Under the pieces are notes generated by a model, which searched no databases, had not been told where the DNA came from, and saw only the letters and a program-made list of their open reading frames with translations. The position numbers were made by a program, and so were the translations under genes. A DNA stretch of 61,430 bases from Hymenobacter lapidiphilus (GTDB lineage Bacteria > Bacteroidota > Bacteroidia > Cytophagales > Hymenobacteraceae): the NCBI RefSeq assembly GCF_013377885.1, contig NZ_JABKAU010000028.1:1-61430 (forward strand). The letters run 5' to 3'. Below are positions 41,104 through 49,784 of the stretch, piece by piece (the stretch's first letter is position 1; each line of letters starts with the position of its first letter).

Positions 41104-41151
41104 AAAAGCACAAAACCCGCTCCGACTTATCGGGGCGGGTTTTGTGCTTTT
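41104..41151 (+). terminator. Intrinsic terminator after the first M43 gene
   Basis: A 17-base stem AAAAGCACAAAACCCGC and its inverse flank a 14-base loop; the A/T ends allow use in both directions. Confidence 0.75.
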
Positions 41152-41321
41152 AAGGGACAGTTGTAAAATGGCGTTACCAGCGCCTGAGGATATATTTTAG
41201 ATTAATGTCAATAAAACGAGTTTATAATTGTAATTAATTTAATAGTTTAGGCCCTGCGAACTGCCTTTTGCAACCAAGCACCTTTTCTTCTCACCTATAT
41301 CTTTCTCTTCAACACCATTCT

Positions 41322-43040
41322 ATGAAGAAGAACATTTACTCATTGTTTCTGGGCCTGTTGGGCATGGGTGTCACGGCTGAGGCCTGGGCCCAGCAGCAAA
41401 CGCTGCCCACAAAGCGCGATTGCGCGACCATGGAAGTGCTGGAGCGCCAGCTTGCTGCCGATCCTGGGATGGCCATTCGTCTGGCGGGCATTGAGGCCCA
41501 GACGCAGTCGTTCACCGATAACCCGGTGGCCAACCGTACGACGGCCGTTGTCACGATTCCGGTGGTAGTGCACGTGCTCTACAACACAAGTACCCAGAAC
41601 GTTTCCGACGCGCAGATTGCCTCGCAGATTGCCGTGCTGAACGAAGATTTCAACAAGCTCAATGCTGATGTCAGCAAAGTGCCCTCGGCTTTCGCTTCGC
41701 GGGTGGCCGATGTAGGCATTCAGTTTGTGCTGGCCAAGCGTGACCCCAGCGGCAACGCCACTACAGGCATTCAGCGCAAGCAGACTTCTATTACCAGCTG
41801 GTCGAGCGACGACCGGATAAAGAGCACGGCTACCGGAGGCCTCAACGCCTGGCCGGCCGGCCAGTACCTCAACCTGTGGGTGGGTAACCTGGGCGGTGGC
41901 CTGCTGGGCTACGCGCAGTTCCCCGGCGGTTCCGCCAGCACCGACGGCGTAGTGGTAACCACCACTGGTTTCGGCCGCGGCGGCTCGTCCGGTGCCCCCT
42001 TCAACCAGGGCCGCACTACCACGCACGAAGTGGGCCACTGGCTGAACCTGCGCCACATCTGGGGTGATGCCAACTGCGGCAACGACCTGGTGAGCGACAC
42101 GCCCACGCAGCAAACCAGCAACGGCGGCTGCCCATCGTTTCCGAAAGTTACCTGCTCCAACGGTCCCAACGGCGACATGTTCATGAACTACATGGACTAC
42201 ACCGATGATGCCTGCATGTACATGTTCTCTACCGGTCAGTCGACGCGCATGAACGCGCTGTTTGCCAGCGGTGGTGCCCGTGCTTCGCTGCTGACCTCGA
42301 ACGGTGATACCGCCCCTGGTGGCACCACGCCGCCGCCCGCCGTATCGTATTGCGCCAGCAAAGGCACCAATGTAAGCTACGAGTGGATTGATTACGTAAA
42401 GCTGGGCACCATCAACCGCACTTCGGGTGCCAACGCCGGCTACTACGATGGCACGGCTACCAGCACGACTATTGCCGCCGGCTCGTCGCAGACCATTAAC
42501 TTCTCGGCTGGCTTTGCTTCAACGGCCTACACCGAAAACTGGCGCGTATACATCGACTACAACCGGGATGGCGACTTCACCGATGCCGGCGAAACGGTAG
42601 TATCGGGCTCCTCATCGAGCGCTGGCACGCTGTCGGCCACGTTTACGGTACCAGCCTCAGCCAAAACCGGCAGCACCCGCATGCGGATAACCATGAGCGA
42701 CAACGCCGCCACTACCAGCTGCAACAACTTCAGCTACGGCGAAACCGAAGACTACACCGTGAACATCACGGGTGGTACGGCGCGCCAGATGGCAACGGTC
42801 GAGCAGGCGGGCTACCGCGTGTACCCTAACCCGGCTACCGATGTGCTCAACATCGAAATTCCAACCGCCATCGACGCCCGGGCCGTATCGGTGAGCGTGT
42901 ATGATATGCGCGGAGCCGAGATGAAAACTGCCCGCTTCGAAGGCAGCATGCTCCACGTCGAGAACCTGGCCAAAGGCATCTACCTGCTGCGTATCTCCGA
43001 CGGCCAGCAGGTATCGCACCAGCGTTTCGTGAAAGAGTAG
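41322..43040 (+). CDS. Secreted M43 metalloprotease with GEVED domain, T9SS cargo
   Basis: 572 residues from the ATG at 41322; upstream in-frame codons have no signal-peptide character. Signal peptide (TAEAWAQQQ), propeptide Cys in KRDCATMEVLERQLAADP, catalytic TTHEVGHWLNLRHIWGD near residue 236 and the same Met-turn as its neighbour. It is longer because of a GEVED-type domain (residues about 350-480: WRVYIDYNRDGDFTDAGE and NFSYGETEDYTVNI) before the T9SS domain (YRVYPNPATDVLNI, SVYDMRGAEM, LAKGIYLLRISDG). A recent duplicate of the preceding gene that gained or kept an extra domain. The AT-rich stretch 41190-41250 probably carries its promoter. Confidence 0.93.
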   Translation: MKKNIYSLFLGLLGMGVTAEAWAQQQTLPTKRDCATMEVLERQLAADPGMAIRLAGIEAQTQSFTDNPVANRTTAVVTIPVVVHVLYNTSTQNVSDAQIASQIAVLNEDFNKLNADVSKVPSAFASRVADVGIQFVLAKRDPSGNATTGIQRKQTSITSWSSDDRIKSTATGGLNAWPAGQYLNLWVGNLGGGLLGYAQFPGGSASTDGVVVTTTGFGRGGSSGAPFNQGRTTTHEVGHWLNLRHIWGDANCGNDLVSDTPTQQTSNGGCPSFPKVTCSNGPNGDMFMNYMDYTDDACMYMFSTGQSTRMNALFASGGARASLLTSNGDTAPGGTTPPPAVSYCASKGTNVSYEWIDYVKLGTINRTSGANAGYYDGTATSTTIAAGSSQTINFSAGFASTAYTENWRVYIDYNRDGDFTDAGETVVSGSSSSAGTLSATFTVPASAKTGSTRMRITMSDNAATTSCNNFSYGETEDYTVNITGGTARQMATVEQAGYRVYPNPATDVLNIEIPTAIDARAVSVSVYDMRGAEMKTARFEGSMLHVENLAKGIYLLRISDGQQVSHQRFVKE

Positions 43041-43052
43041 ACGTAGTCTTCT

Positions 43053-43117
43053 CATAGCTGGACAATCAAAAGCCCCCTTCCCGAACCGGGAAGGGGGCTT
43101 TTGATTGTCCAGCTATG
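43053..43117. terminator. 65-nt near-perfect palindrome, bidirectional terminator
   Basis: Arms of 31 bases around AAC, with AATCAAAAGCCCCCTTCCCG in the stem and TTTTGATT on the far side. It lies between convergent T9SS genes. Confidence 0.75.
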
Positions 43118-43151
43118 CAGGGAATTCGCTGGTGATAAGCCGGAAGCGACG

Positions 43152-45305
43152 TTATTTTACGAAGCGCTGAATGAAAGAGCCACTGCTGGTTTGTACCTGC
43201 AGAATGTAGCTCCGGCCTTCCGGCAGCTGGCCGGTGGGCACTTCCAGAGTCGTTTTACGGGCGCCGGCCGGTTGTTGCTGCTGCCATATCAGGCGGCCCG
43301 TGTTGTCCAGTATCCTCAAGGTAAAGGCACCGGTTAGTGGTTCGGCCAAGCGCACGAACAGCGTACCAACCACTGGGTTAGGATAGGCTTCGGTGATGAG
43401 TGGTCGACCCGTTGCCTTCACGGTACGCACGCCGCTGTAGGCGGCCGTGCCATCGGTATCTACCTGGCGCAGGCGGTAATAAAGCAGCGGTGCGTTGGTT
43501 GGGGCGGCCCGGTCGAGCAGCGTGTAGGCGCTGGCGGTGTTGCTGCTGCCCTGTGCCCCAACTCGGCCAATAACCGCGAATTGCTGGCCATCGAGGCTGC
43601 GTTCCACCTCAAAATAGGCGCTGTTTAGTTCTGTGGCTGTTTCCCAGCTCAGACGCACCGTCCCAGCCTCGGCGCGGGCCTCAAACTTGGTCAGGGTTAC
43701 AGGAAGCACTACCGGCGGCACAACGGCGGCACAGGCATTGGCCGGGTCATACACAATATCAACTGCCTGCCCGCGGGCCAGCAGCCCAACGGCGTAAGTG
43801 TTCACCAGCACGCCGTCGCCCCCGGTGGGAGGCCCGGAGTTGTTGCCAGGAACGCCCCAACGGTGGCCGTTCGCCTGGTCGCTGGTACCGTTAGGATTGT
43901 AAGAAGGCGCTGAGAAACCCGCCGCAAAATTTCTGTCATCCCAGTACACGAAATCAGGTGCCAACAGCCCACCCGGCCGGATGGAGCGAACGGTAATCCC
44001 AGCAAAATTTGCCGATTCGCAGTCGTAGAGTGGGAAGTTGACCGGACCTACCCCGCTGGAAAAGGAAATATTGATCAAGGTAGACGTAATGACGGTGCCA
44101 TTGTCCGATTTGCCATCCCAGGTGAAGACGTTATCTCCCAAAACCGTTGTCCCTTCCAGAATACGGTCAGTGGACTCCTGGTATATGTCGTCGCGGTTGC
44201 CATCGATGAAAACCACGCCGAAACCTGCCTGATCGACGTTGAGGGTGAAAGTGGTTATTTTAGTAACGGGGTCGCAGGTGGTGGTTACCGTTGGCCTGGT
44301 GGGCAGCACGGTGCTTGGGTACACGTTCGGGTCGGGGTCGTTAACAAACTGCTTGTATTGGGCGTAACCCACGTTGGCATTGATGCTCCGGCGGCGCTCC
44401 TGAAACGTAGTGCGGCCGGGAGCTGGGGATGCACCAAACTCGTTGGCCAGCAGCAATACCCCAAACGGCGTCATGCGGGAGTAGCTTACCCGCTTAACAA
44501 AGAACGACTCATTGGCGGCGTACCCACCAACCGCGTTGGGGTTGGGGATGAGCGGGTACAAGCCGAAACTGGTCGAGTACTGCGCTGTGAAGCTTCCCCC
44601 GGTAAACGACCATGTTCTGGCGTACAGTCGCCCGGTTTTTTCGCTCCTGTTTCGCACCGTGAAATCCCAGATATCGTACCAGGATTTCCCTTGAGTGGAT
44701 GCTGCAAACACCTGAGCGCCGCTGGCATTTACCTGCGCGAACTCCACCCATACATCGCGGGCTACCAGTCCGGTATTTACGTAGTAAAGCGGGCTGTATC
44801 CAGTGGCTGGCAGCGTAGGCACGCCACCTACGAAACCCTTGAGACGTGGGCCAGTGGCCGCCTCGCCATAGCTGGCAATTACGCCAGGAGCAGGGGCCAG
44901 TCGGGCACTATTGGTATTGGTGCCGCCATCAATCTGCAGGGTGGTAGTCTGCAGTGTTACCCCAACGTCCATAATCTGCAGGCGAAGCCGGTCGTTCTGC
45001 ACGCCGGAGGCGGTGCGGCGAAGGCCGTAGAATAGCGTGTCGCCGGGCTGCATGCGCACGTACATGCGTTCGTCGATGCTGGCGGCGGGCAGCAGAAAAT
45101 TGTTGGAGTTGGCACCGTCGTTGTGTTGTAAAAAGCCAACGCGGTCGTTGGGTCCGGTAACCGGGGCCACGGGGTTGGCAGTGCCGGGCGTCAGGTTCTT
45201 GGAGCCTTCGGCCCTAACCGAAGCAAGGCCAGTTAAGCCGCAACTCAGTAATAGAAGCCCCGTTCGCAAAGCGGGTCGAAAATAAGCGGAAAAGAATTGT
45301 TTCAC
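43152..45305 (-). CDS. Large T9SS-sorted surface protein
   Basis: From the GTG at 45305 (KQFFSAYFRPALRTGLLLLSCGL as signal peptide) there are 717 residues; an ATG at 45374 would add 23 residues ahead of the signal peptide and is less likely. The first 350 residues are strand-rich with no recognised family. The middle contains a metal-loop-like DGNRDDIYQESTDR. Residues about 540-640 look like a fibronectin-type/ig-like repeat (LTKFEARAEAGTVRLSWETATELNSAYFEVERSLDG) common ahead of T9SS tails. The tail is ITEAYPNPVVGTLFV, LRILDNTGRLIWQ and GQLPEGRSYILQVQ. Probably displayed or secreted; function unknown. Confidence 0.85.
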   Translation of the reverse strand: MKQFFSAYFRPALRTGLLLLSCGLTGLASVRAEGSKNLTPGTANPVAPVTGPNDRVGFLQHNDGANSNNFLLPAASIDERMYVRMQPGDTLFYGLRRTASGVQNDRLRLQIMDVGVTLQTTTLQIDGGTNTNSARLAPAPGVIASYGEAATGPRLKGFVGGVPTLPATGYSPLYYVNTGLVARDVWVEFAQVNASGAQVFAASTQGKSWYDIWDFTVRNRSEKTGRLYARTWSFTGGSFTAQYSTSFGLYPLIPNPNAVGGYAANESFFVKRVSYSRMTPFGVLLLANEFGASPAPGRTTFQERRRSINANVGYAQYKQFVNDPDPNVYPSTVLPTRPTVTTTCDPVTKITTFTLNVDQAGFGVVFIDGNRDDIYQESTDRILEGTTVLGDNVFTWDGKSDNGTVITSTLINISFSSGVGPVNFPLYDCESANFAGITVRSIRPGGLLAPDFVYWDDRNFAAGFSAPSYNPNGTSDQANGHRWGVPGNNSGPPTGGDGVLVNTYAVGLLARGQAVDIVYDPANACAAVVPPVVLPVTLTKFEARAEAGTVRLSWETATELNSAYFEVERSLDGQQFAVIGRVGAQGSSNTASAYTLLDRAAPTNAPLLYYRLRQVDTDGTAAYSGVRTVKATGRPLITEAYPNPVVGTLFVRLAEPLTGAFTLRILDNTGRLIWQQQQPAGARKTTLEVPTGQLPEGRSYILQVQTSSGSFIQRFVK

Positions 45306-45601
45306 GGGTGCAGGGTAAAATAGAAGAAGAGGTAAAGGTGATGTCAAGCTGCTATAAGCCAACGCCTTATTCATGCTTGTAACCGCAATAATACACTTGT
45401 TTTGCTATATTATACAAAAGCCGACGGAAACAGCCTTGCGTAATCAGGTAGCTGATCTACAGATGAGCTTCACACGGGCTTCGGAGCCTGTTAACGAACA
45501 GTCGGTTAGCCAGTATGTTGGAATTTGTGGGAGAAGGGCGGGGCATAACCTTTTGCGCCGGCCGTAGTAAAGAGGCCTGCCACCCTAACTGCCACGCTCC
45601 T
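45306..45601. other. Divergent promoter region without a gene
   Basis: Separates the T9SS gene from sixA. AT-rich at 45390-45420 (CAATAATACAC, TATATTATAC), where promoters for both directions probably lie. No exact consensus was found. Confidence 0.4.
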
Positions 45602-46093
45602 ATGAAAACCCTGTACCTGATGCGCCATGCCAAATCGAGCTGGAGCTTCGAAATGCTTAATGACCAGGAGCGCCCCCTCAACGGCCGGGGGCGCGATGAG
45701 GCCCCGCTGATGGGCCAGGCCCTGGCCGAGCGTAGTGTCAAGCTCGATTTGCTGGTATCGTCGCCGGCCGTACGGGCCCTGAGTACGGCGGCGCTGGTGG
45801 CCGAAGCGCTGGGCCTGCCCCCCGAAAAGCTACAGGTGATAGATGCCATTTACGAAGCCGAAGTAACCGACCTGATGGCCATTGTGCAGGCCCTGCCCGA
45901 CACGGCCGGCGAAGTGCTGCTGGTGGGTCACAACAACACGCTCACCGATTTTGCCAACCTGCTTTCGCCCAGCCCCATCCCCTCCATGCCCACTTCTTCC
46001 ATTGTGTGCCTCAAATTCAGCGTGGAGCACTGGGCCGATGTCGACCGCGCCAAGTCGGAGTACTACTTCTTCGATAAGCCTAAAAATTATTAA
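45602..46093 (+). CDS. sixA: SixA-type phosphohistidine phosphatase
   Basis: 163 residues from the ATG at 45602. Histidine-phosphatase superfamily: the catalytic RHG-like motif is LYLMRHAKSSW (RHA as in SixA), followed by ERPLNGRGRDEAPLMGQAL, VSSPAVRALSTAALVAEALG and the second catalytic His in VLLVGHNNTLTDFANLL. SixA removes phosphate from HPt histidines in E. coli; here the neighbour is polyphosphate kinase, a pairing seen in other genomes, which suggests a role near polyphosphate metabolism instead. 92 bases separate it from ppk. Confidence 0.9.
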   Translation: MKTLYLMRHAKSSWSFEMLNDQERPLNGRGRDEAPLMGQALAERSVKLDLLVSSPAVRALSTAALVAEALGLPPEKLQVIDAIYEAEVTDLMAIVQALPDTAGEVLLVGHNNTLTDFANLLSPSPIPSMPTSSIVCLKFSVEHWADVDRAKSEYYFFDKPKNY

Positions 46094-46185
46094 GCCTTTC
46101 TATACTGTTGGCTTACTGCTGACAGGCAAAAGGCATAAATTCAGGCAGGTCAATGCCCTGCTACTGACCACCAGCCCACTAAAAA

Positions 46186-48306
46186 ATGACCGACAAATCG
46201 TCTGAGCCGCAACTGCTAAGTAGGGAAATAAGCTGGCTTACCTTTAACCGACGGGTGCTGCAGGAAGCTCAGGACCCCGCCGTGCCACTGTTGGAGCGGC
46301 TGAAGTTTCTGGCCATTTTCAGCAGCAACCTCGATGAGTATTTCAAGGTGCGGGTGGCCACGCTGCGCCGGCTCAGCAAGCTCAAGAAAAAAACCAAAGC
46401 CAAGCTGGGCCAGGACCCCGCCGAGCAGCTCAGCGAGCTGCTGGCCGAGGTAGGCCGCCAGCAGCAGCAATTCGGCGACACGTTTCGCAACCACATTCTG
46501 CCCGAGCTGGGCCGCGAGCATATCCACCTGATTTCGGAGAACGAGCTTACGGCCGAGCAGCGTACCTGGGTGAAGCAGTACTTCGAAGACAACGTGCGCG
46601 ACCTGCTCTCGCCCATCATCCTCGACGATAACCTGCACCACCTGTTCCTGCGCGACCAGAGCGTGTACCTGACCTTTTACCTGACCGAGCCGCACAACCC
46701 CCAGAAGCACGATGAGGAGCGCGTGCTGGCCATGGAGCTGCCCGCCAAGCGCCACGGCGGCCGCTTCGTGCGCCTGCCTGACGTGGGCACCGAGCATTAC
46801 GTGATGTTCCTCGACGACGTAATCCGCACCTGTGCGGCCTCGCTGTACCCCAGCTACGGCAAGGTGCAGGTACACGCGCTTAAGCTCTCGCGCGATGCCG
46901 AGCTCGACATTGACGAGGAAGTGTCGGACAACCTGCTGGCCAAAATCAAGAGCAGCCTGCAGAAGCGCGCCACCGGCTTTCCGGCCCGCCTGCTCTACGA
47001 CCCAGCCATGCCCGACGCCATACTGCGGGCCATTGAGCAGAAAACCGGTATTGGGAAAGATGAGCTGGTAGAAGGCAGCCGCTACCACAACTTCCGCGAC
47101 TTTTTCGGGTTCCCCGATTTCGGCCTGAAGCACCTGCAGTACGCGCCCATGCCACCGCTGCCGCACCCCACACTGCCGCGCACCGGCTCGTTGCTGGCTG
47201 CCACCGCCCGCCGCGACCATCTGCTGCACCCGCCCTACCAGTCGTTCGACTACGTAACGCGCCTGCTGAACGAGGCCGCCCGCGACCCGCAGGTGAGCGA
47301 CATCAGCATTACGCTTTACCGTGTAGGCAGCAAGAGTGCCGTGGCCAAGGCGCTGCTGAAGGCGGCCAAAAACGGCAAGCAGGTAACGGTGATAGTTGAG
47401 CTGAAAGCCCGCTTCGATGAGGAGAGCAACATGTTCTGGGCCGAGAAGCTGCAGAAAGCCGGTGCCAACGTCATCTATGGTATGCCCGGCCTGAAGGTGC
47501 ACAGCAAAATGCTGCTCATCACGCGGGCCGAGGAAGGCCACAACCGCCTGTATGCCTACCTGAGCACGGGCAACTTCAACGAGGCAACCAGCGAGGTATA
47601 CGCCGATTACGGGTTGTTTACGGCCCACCCCGAGATTACCCGCGAGGTGGCTGAGGTGTTCCGCTACTTCCACGACCACCTCGACAAAACGGGCCAGTTC
47701 CAGTACCTGCTGGTGGCTCCCTTCGAGCTGCGCCAGCAGCTCAACGCCCTCATCGACCACGAAATCGAGCTGGCCCGGAAAGGGGAAGAGGCGTACATCA
47801 TTCTCAAGCTGAATGCCTTACAGGATGAGCGCATGATTGGCAAGCTCTACGAAGCCTCCGAAGCCGGTGTGCGCGTCGAGCTGCTGATCCGGGGCATTTC
47901 GTGCCTGATGCCCGGCCTGCCCGGCCAGAGCACCAATATTCAGCAGCGCGGCATCGTCGACCGGTTTCTGGAGCATGCCCGCATGTATGTGTTTGGCAAT
48001 GGGGGCGAAGCGAAGCTGTATGTGGCGTCGGCCGACTGGATGAACCGCAACCTCGACCGCCGGGTAGAAGTAGCCTTCCCCATCCTGGATCCTGACCTGC
48101 GGGCCGAACTGCTCGACCTGCTCAATTTTCAGCGCCAGGACAGCGTGAAGTCGCGCGACTGGCAGAACAACTTCATCGGGCCCACCGAGGAAGCTGCTGC
48201 GGCCGAGGGCGAGGTGCGGGCCCAGTTTGAGACCTATGCCTACCTCGCGGCTCTGGGTCGGCCCGCCCGCAAGCGCCCGGCCACCGCAAAAAAGGCCCCG
48301 AAGTAA
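46186..48306 (+). CDS. ppk1: Polyphosphate kinase 1
   Basis: Reversible transfer of ATP gamma-phosphate to polyphosphate at the inner membrane. 706 residues, full length. The N domain begins SREISWLTFNRRVLQEAQDPAVPLLERLKFLAIFSSNLDEYFKVRV; the head domain includes SPIILDDNLHH. In the C1/C2 phospholipase-D-like domains are DISITLYRVGSKSAVAKAL, a catalytic-His segment GLKVHSKMLLITR near residue 440, YLSTGNFNEATSEVYADYGL and RNLDRRVEVAFP. A basic tail (RKRPATAKKAPK) ends the protein. Confidence 0.96.
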   Translation: MTDKSSEPQLLSREISWLTFNRRVLQEAQDPAVPLLERLKFLAIFSSNLDEYFKVRVATLRRLSKLKKKTKAKLGQDPAEQLSELLAEVGRQQQQFGDTFRNHILPELGREHIHLISENELTAEQRTWVKQYFEDNVRDLLSPIILDDNLHHLFLRDQSVYLTFYLTEPHNPQKHDEERVLAMELPAKRHGGRFVRLPDVGTEHYVMFLDDVIRTCAASLYPSYGKVQVHALKLSRDAELDIDEEVSDNLLAKIKSSLQKRATGFPARLLYDPAMPDAILRAIEQKTGIGKDELVEGSRYHNFRDFFGFPDFGLKHLQYAPMPPLPHPTLPRTGSLLAATARRDHLLHPPYQSFDYVTRLLNEAARDPQVSDISITLYRVGSKSAVAKALLKAAKNGKQVTVIVELKARFDEESNMFWAEKLQKAGANVIYGMPGLKVHSKMLLITRAEEGHNRLYAYLSTGNFNEATSEVYADYGLFTAHPEITREVAEVFRYFHDHLDKTGQFQYLLVAPFELRQQLNALIDHEIELARKGEEAYIILKLNALQDERMIGKLYEASEAGVRVELLIRGISCLMPGLPGQSTNIQQRGIVDRFLEHARMYVFGNGGEAKLYVASADWMNRNLDRRVEVAFPILDPDLRAELLDLLNFQRQDSVKSRDWQNNFIGPTEEAAAAEGEVRAQFETYAYLAALGRPARKRPATAKKAPK

Positions 48307-48320
48307 ACCCGCCACAACCA

Positions 48321-48377
48321 CCAAAGCGCCGCCCCGGCTTCCTGCATGCAGGGAGTCGGGGCGGCGCTTTGGTTTTT
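48321..48377 (+). terminator. Intrinsic terminator after ppk1
   Basis: A 16-base stem CCAAAGCGCCGCCCCG and its inverse are followed by TTTTTCTT. Confidence 0.8.
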
Positions 48378-48413
48378 CTTGTTGGCCTCAGGGGCCGAAT
48401 TCCAGCGTTTCGG

Positions 48414-49559
48414 CTACCGGGCGAGCTTGTTGAGCATCTTGCGTGGGGGAACCAGGAACACCTCTACGCTCAGGTAAGGGGCCCCGCCCAGCGTGTTGTC
48501 TACGGCCCGGGTGCGGCCACCGCTTAAAATACCGAGCAGGCTGCGGCGGTAGTTGTCTTCGTTGAACGCGCTGAATCCCGCATTGTAGCGGTAGCCGCCT
48601 TCGAGGCCAAACCAGAGGAAGTCATAAATCTCGCGCTCGGCCCGCAACCGGAACTTAACTTCCCGCTCCCGTACGATAAGGGTGCGCAACTCCCCCAGCG
48701 GCTCGCGGAGCTTGATGTTATAGTTTGCGCCGTCGACGGTGTAACCTCCGTAGAGCAGCGTTTTAGGATTGATGTTGCGACGTAGCGATACGCGGGCCGG
48801 AAACAGTGCCTCAACGCCCCAGCGCGGGTTGAAAGTACGGTTGTAGAGAATAACGGGGTAAACGCTTTGCCGCCCGAACGTATAGCTGAGCTGCGCGCCC
48901 ACGCCCCACGAAAAATAAGGGCTACGCTTCCAGCCATAAATAAACTCGCCCGACGTGCGCAGATAGTCTTTCACCGAAAGCTCCGAGGAAGTGTAGTCGC
49001 CGTTGAGCTCGGCCTTTACCCGGGCTAGGTACCAATGCACCTCATCGACGGGCCGAATTACAGCCAGTTGGGTACCTAAGGTTTTGAGGCCCTTGTCCTC
49101 CAGGTCGCGGTAGAATACCGCATTGCCGGGCTCGCGAAACTGGAATTCCTCACGGTCGTAATTGAAGCCCAGAATTACCTTGAGATGAGGTCGGTTCCAG
49201 ACCGGAATGTAGCCCTTGATGAAGGCCCGGCGGTTTTTGGTAACCGTGGTGCTGGTTTCACGGTCGCCCTCGTCTTGCAGGCGGGTAGTGATGCGAAAAT
49301 TACCCAGGCTCTCGATGTTGGCTACTACGCCTTTGCTCGGACCCATACCTACCACCGAGGGCACGGCAAATTTCTGGGCCTGGCCTACTTGGTTATCCAG
49401 CAGCGTATCGGTAGCCAGCGGAGCGGGCGGCGGGTACACGGGTGGGGAGCCAGGCTTTACCTGGGCCCGCGCCGTGCCACCGGCCAGTACCAGGACCGTA
49501 GCAACAGCCGTGCTGAAGCAGTAAAAAAAACGATGGGGGCGAGTACAGAAAAACGGCAT
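48414..49559 (-). CDS. DUF6268-like outer-membrane beta-barrel protein
   Basis: 381 residues, signal peptide ending at GTARAQVK after an atypical Cys/Phe-rich start. The rest is alternating strand sequence with aromatic girdles (VILGFNYDREEFQF, WYLARVKAELNGDY, LLYGGYTVDGANYNIKL) and a C-terminal strand YLSVEVFLVPPRKM. It resembles the DUF6268 family of predicted outer-membrane proteins; the family name is a tentative recollection. Opposite to ppk1 and separated from it by the ppk1 terminator. Confidence 0.65.
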   Translation of the reverse strand: MPFFCTRPHRFFYCFSTAVATVLVLAGGTARAQVKPGSPPVYPPPAPLATDTLLDNQVGQAQKFAVPSVVGMGPSKGVVANIESLGNFRITTRLQDEGDRETSTTVTKNRRAFIKGYIPVWNRPHLKVILGFNYDREEFQFREPGNAVFYRDLEDKGLKTLGTQLAVIRPVDEVHWYLARVKAELNGDYTSSELSVKDYLRTSGEFIYGWKRSPYFSWGVGAQLSYTFGRQSVYPVILYNRTFNPRWGVEALFPARVSLRRNINPKTLLYGGYTVDGANYNIKLREPLGELRTLIVREREVKFRLRAEREIYDFLWFGLEGGYRYNAGFSAFNEDNYRRSLLGILSGGRTRAVDNTLGGAPYLSVEVFLVPPRKMLNKLAR

Positions 49560-49676
49560 AGAGCAAGGGCGCTTAACGAGTAGGTAGGGGCGTTAACGGA
49601 CCGGGCGGCGAAAAGGATAACACCGGACCGTTATCGGCCGAAAAAAAGCAGCCTGCTACCCCAACGCCAAGGGCCT

Positions 49677-49731
49677 TACCCCGCCGAAGTGCCGTTGAAA
49701 GCGCGTCGTATGAACGGGGTAAGGCCCTTGG
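49677..49731. terminator. Hairpin between the two minus-strand outer-membrane genes
   Basis: A 17-base stem CCAAGGGCCTTACCCCG and its inverse surround a 21-base loop. It lies just past the stop codon of the metallophosphoesterase-barrel gene at 49785, read leftward. Confidence 0.6.
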
Positions 49732-49784
49732 ATTGCCGCCGGTTGGGCAGCAGTGATGGGTAAGCGCCGAAGCAGCGCGCTGGG

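Noticed and set aside
46216..47760. 514-codon open frame on the minus strand opposite ppk1
   Set aside because: High-GC shadow of ppk1: no family similarity, Val/Gly/Gln-rich composition, and the + strand frame is a full-length, motif-complete PPK1.
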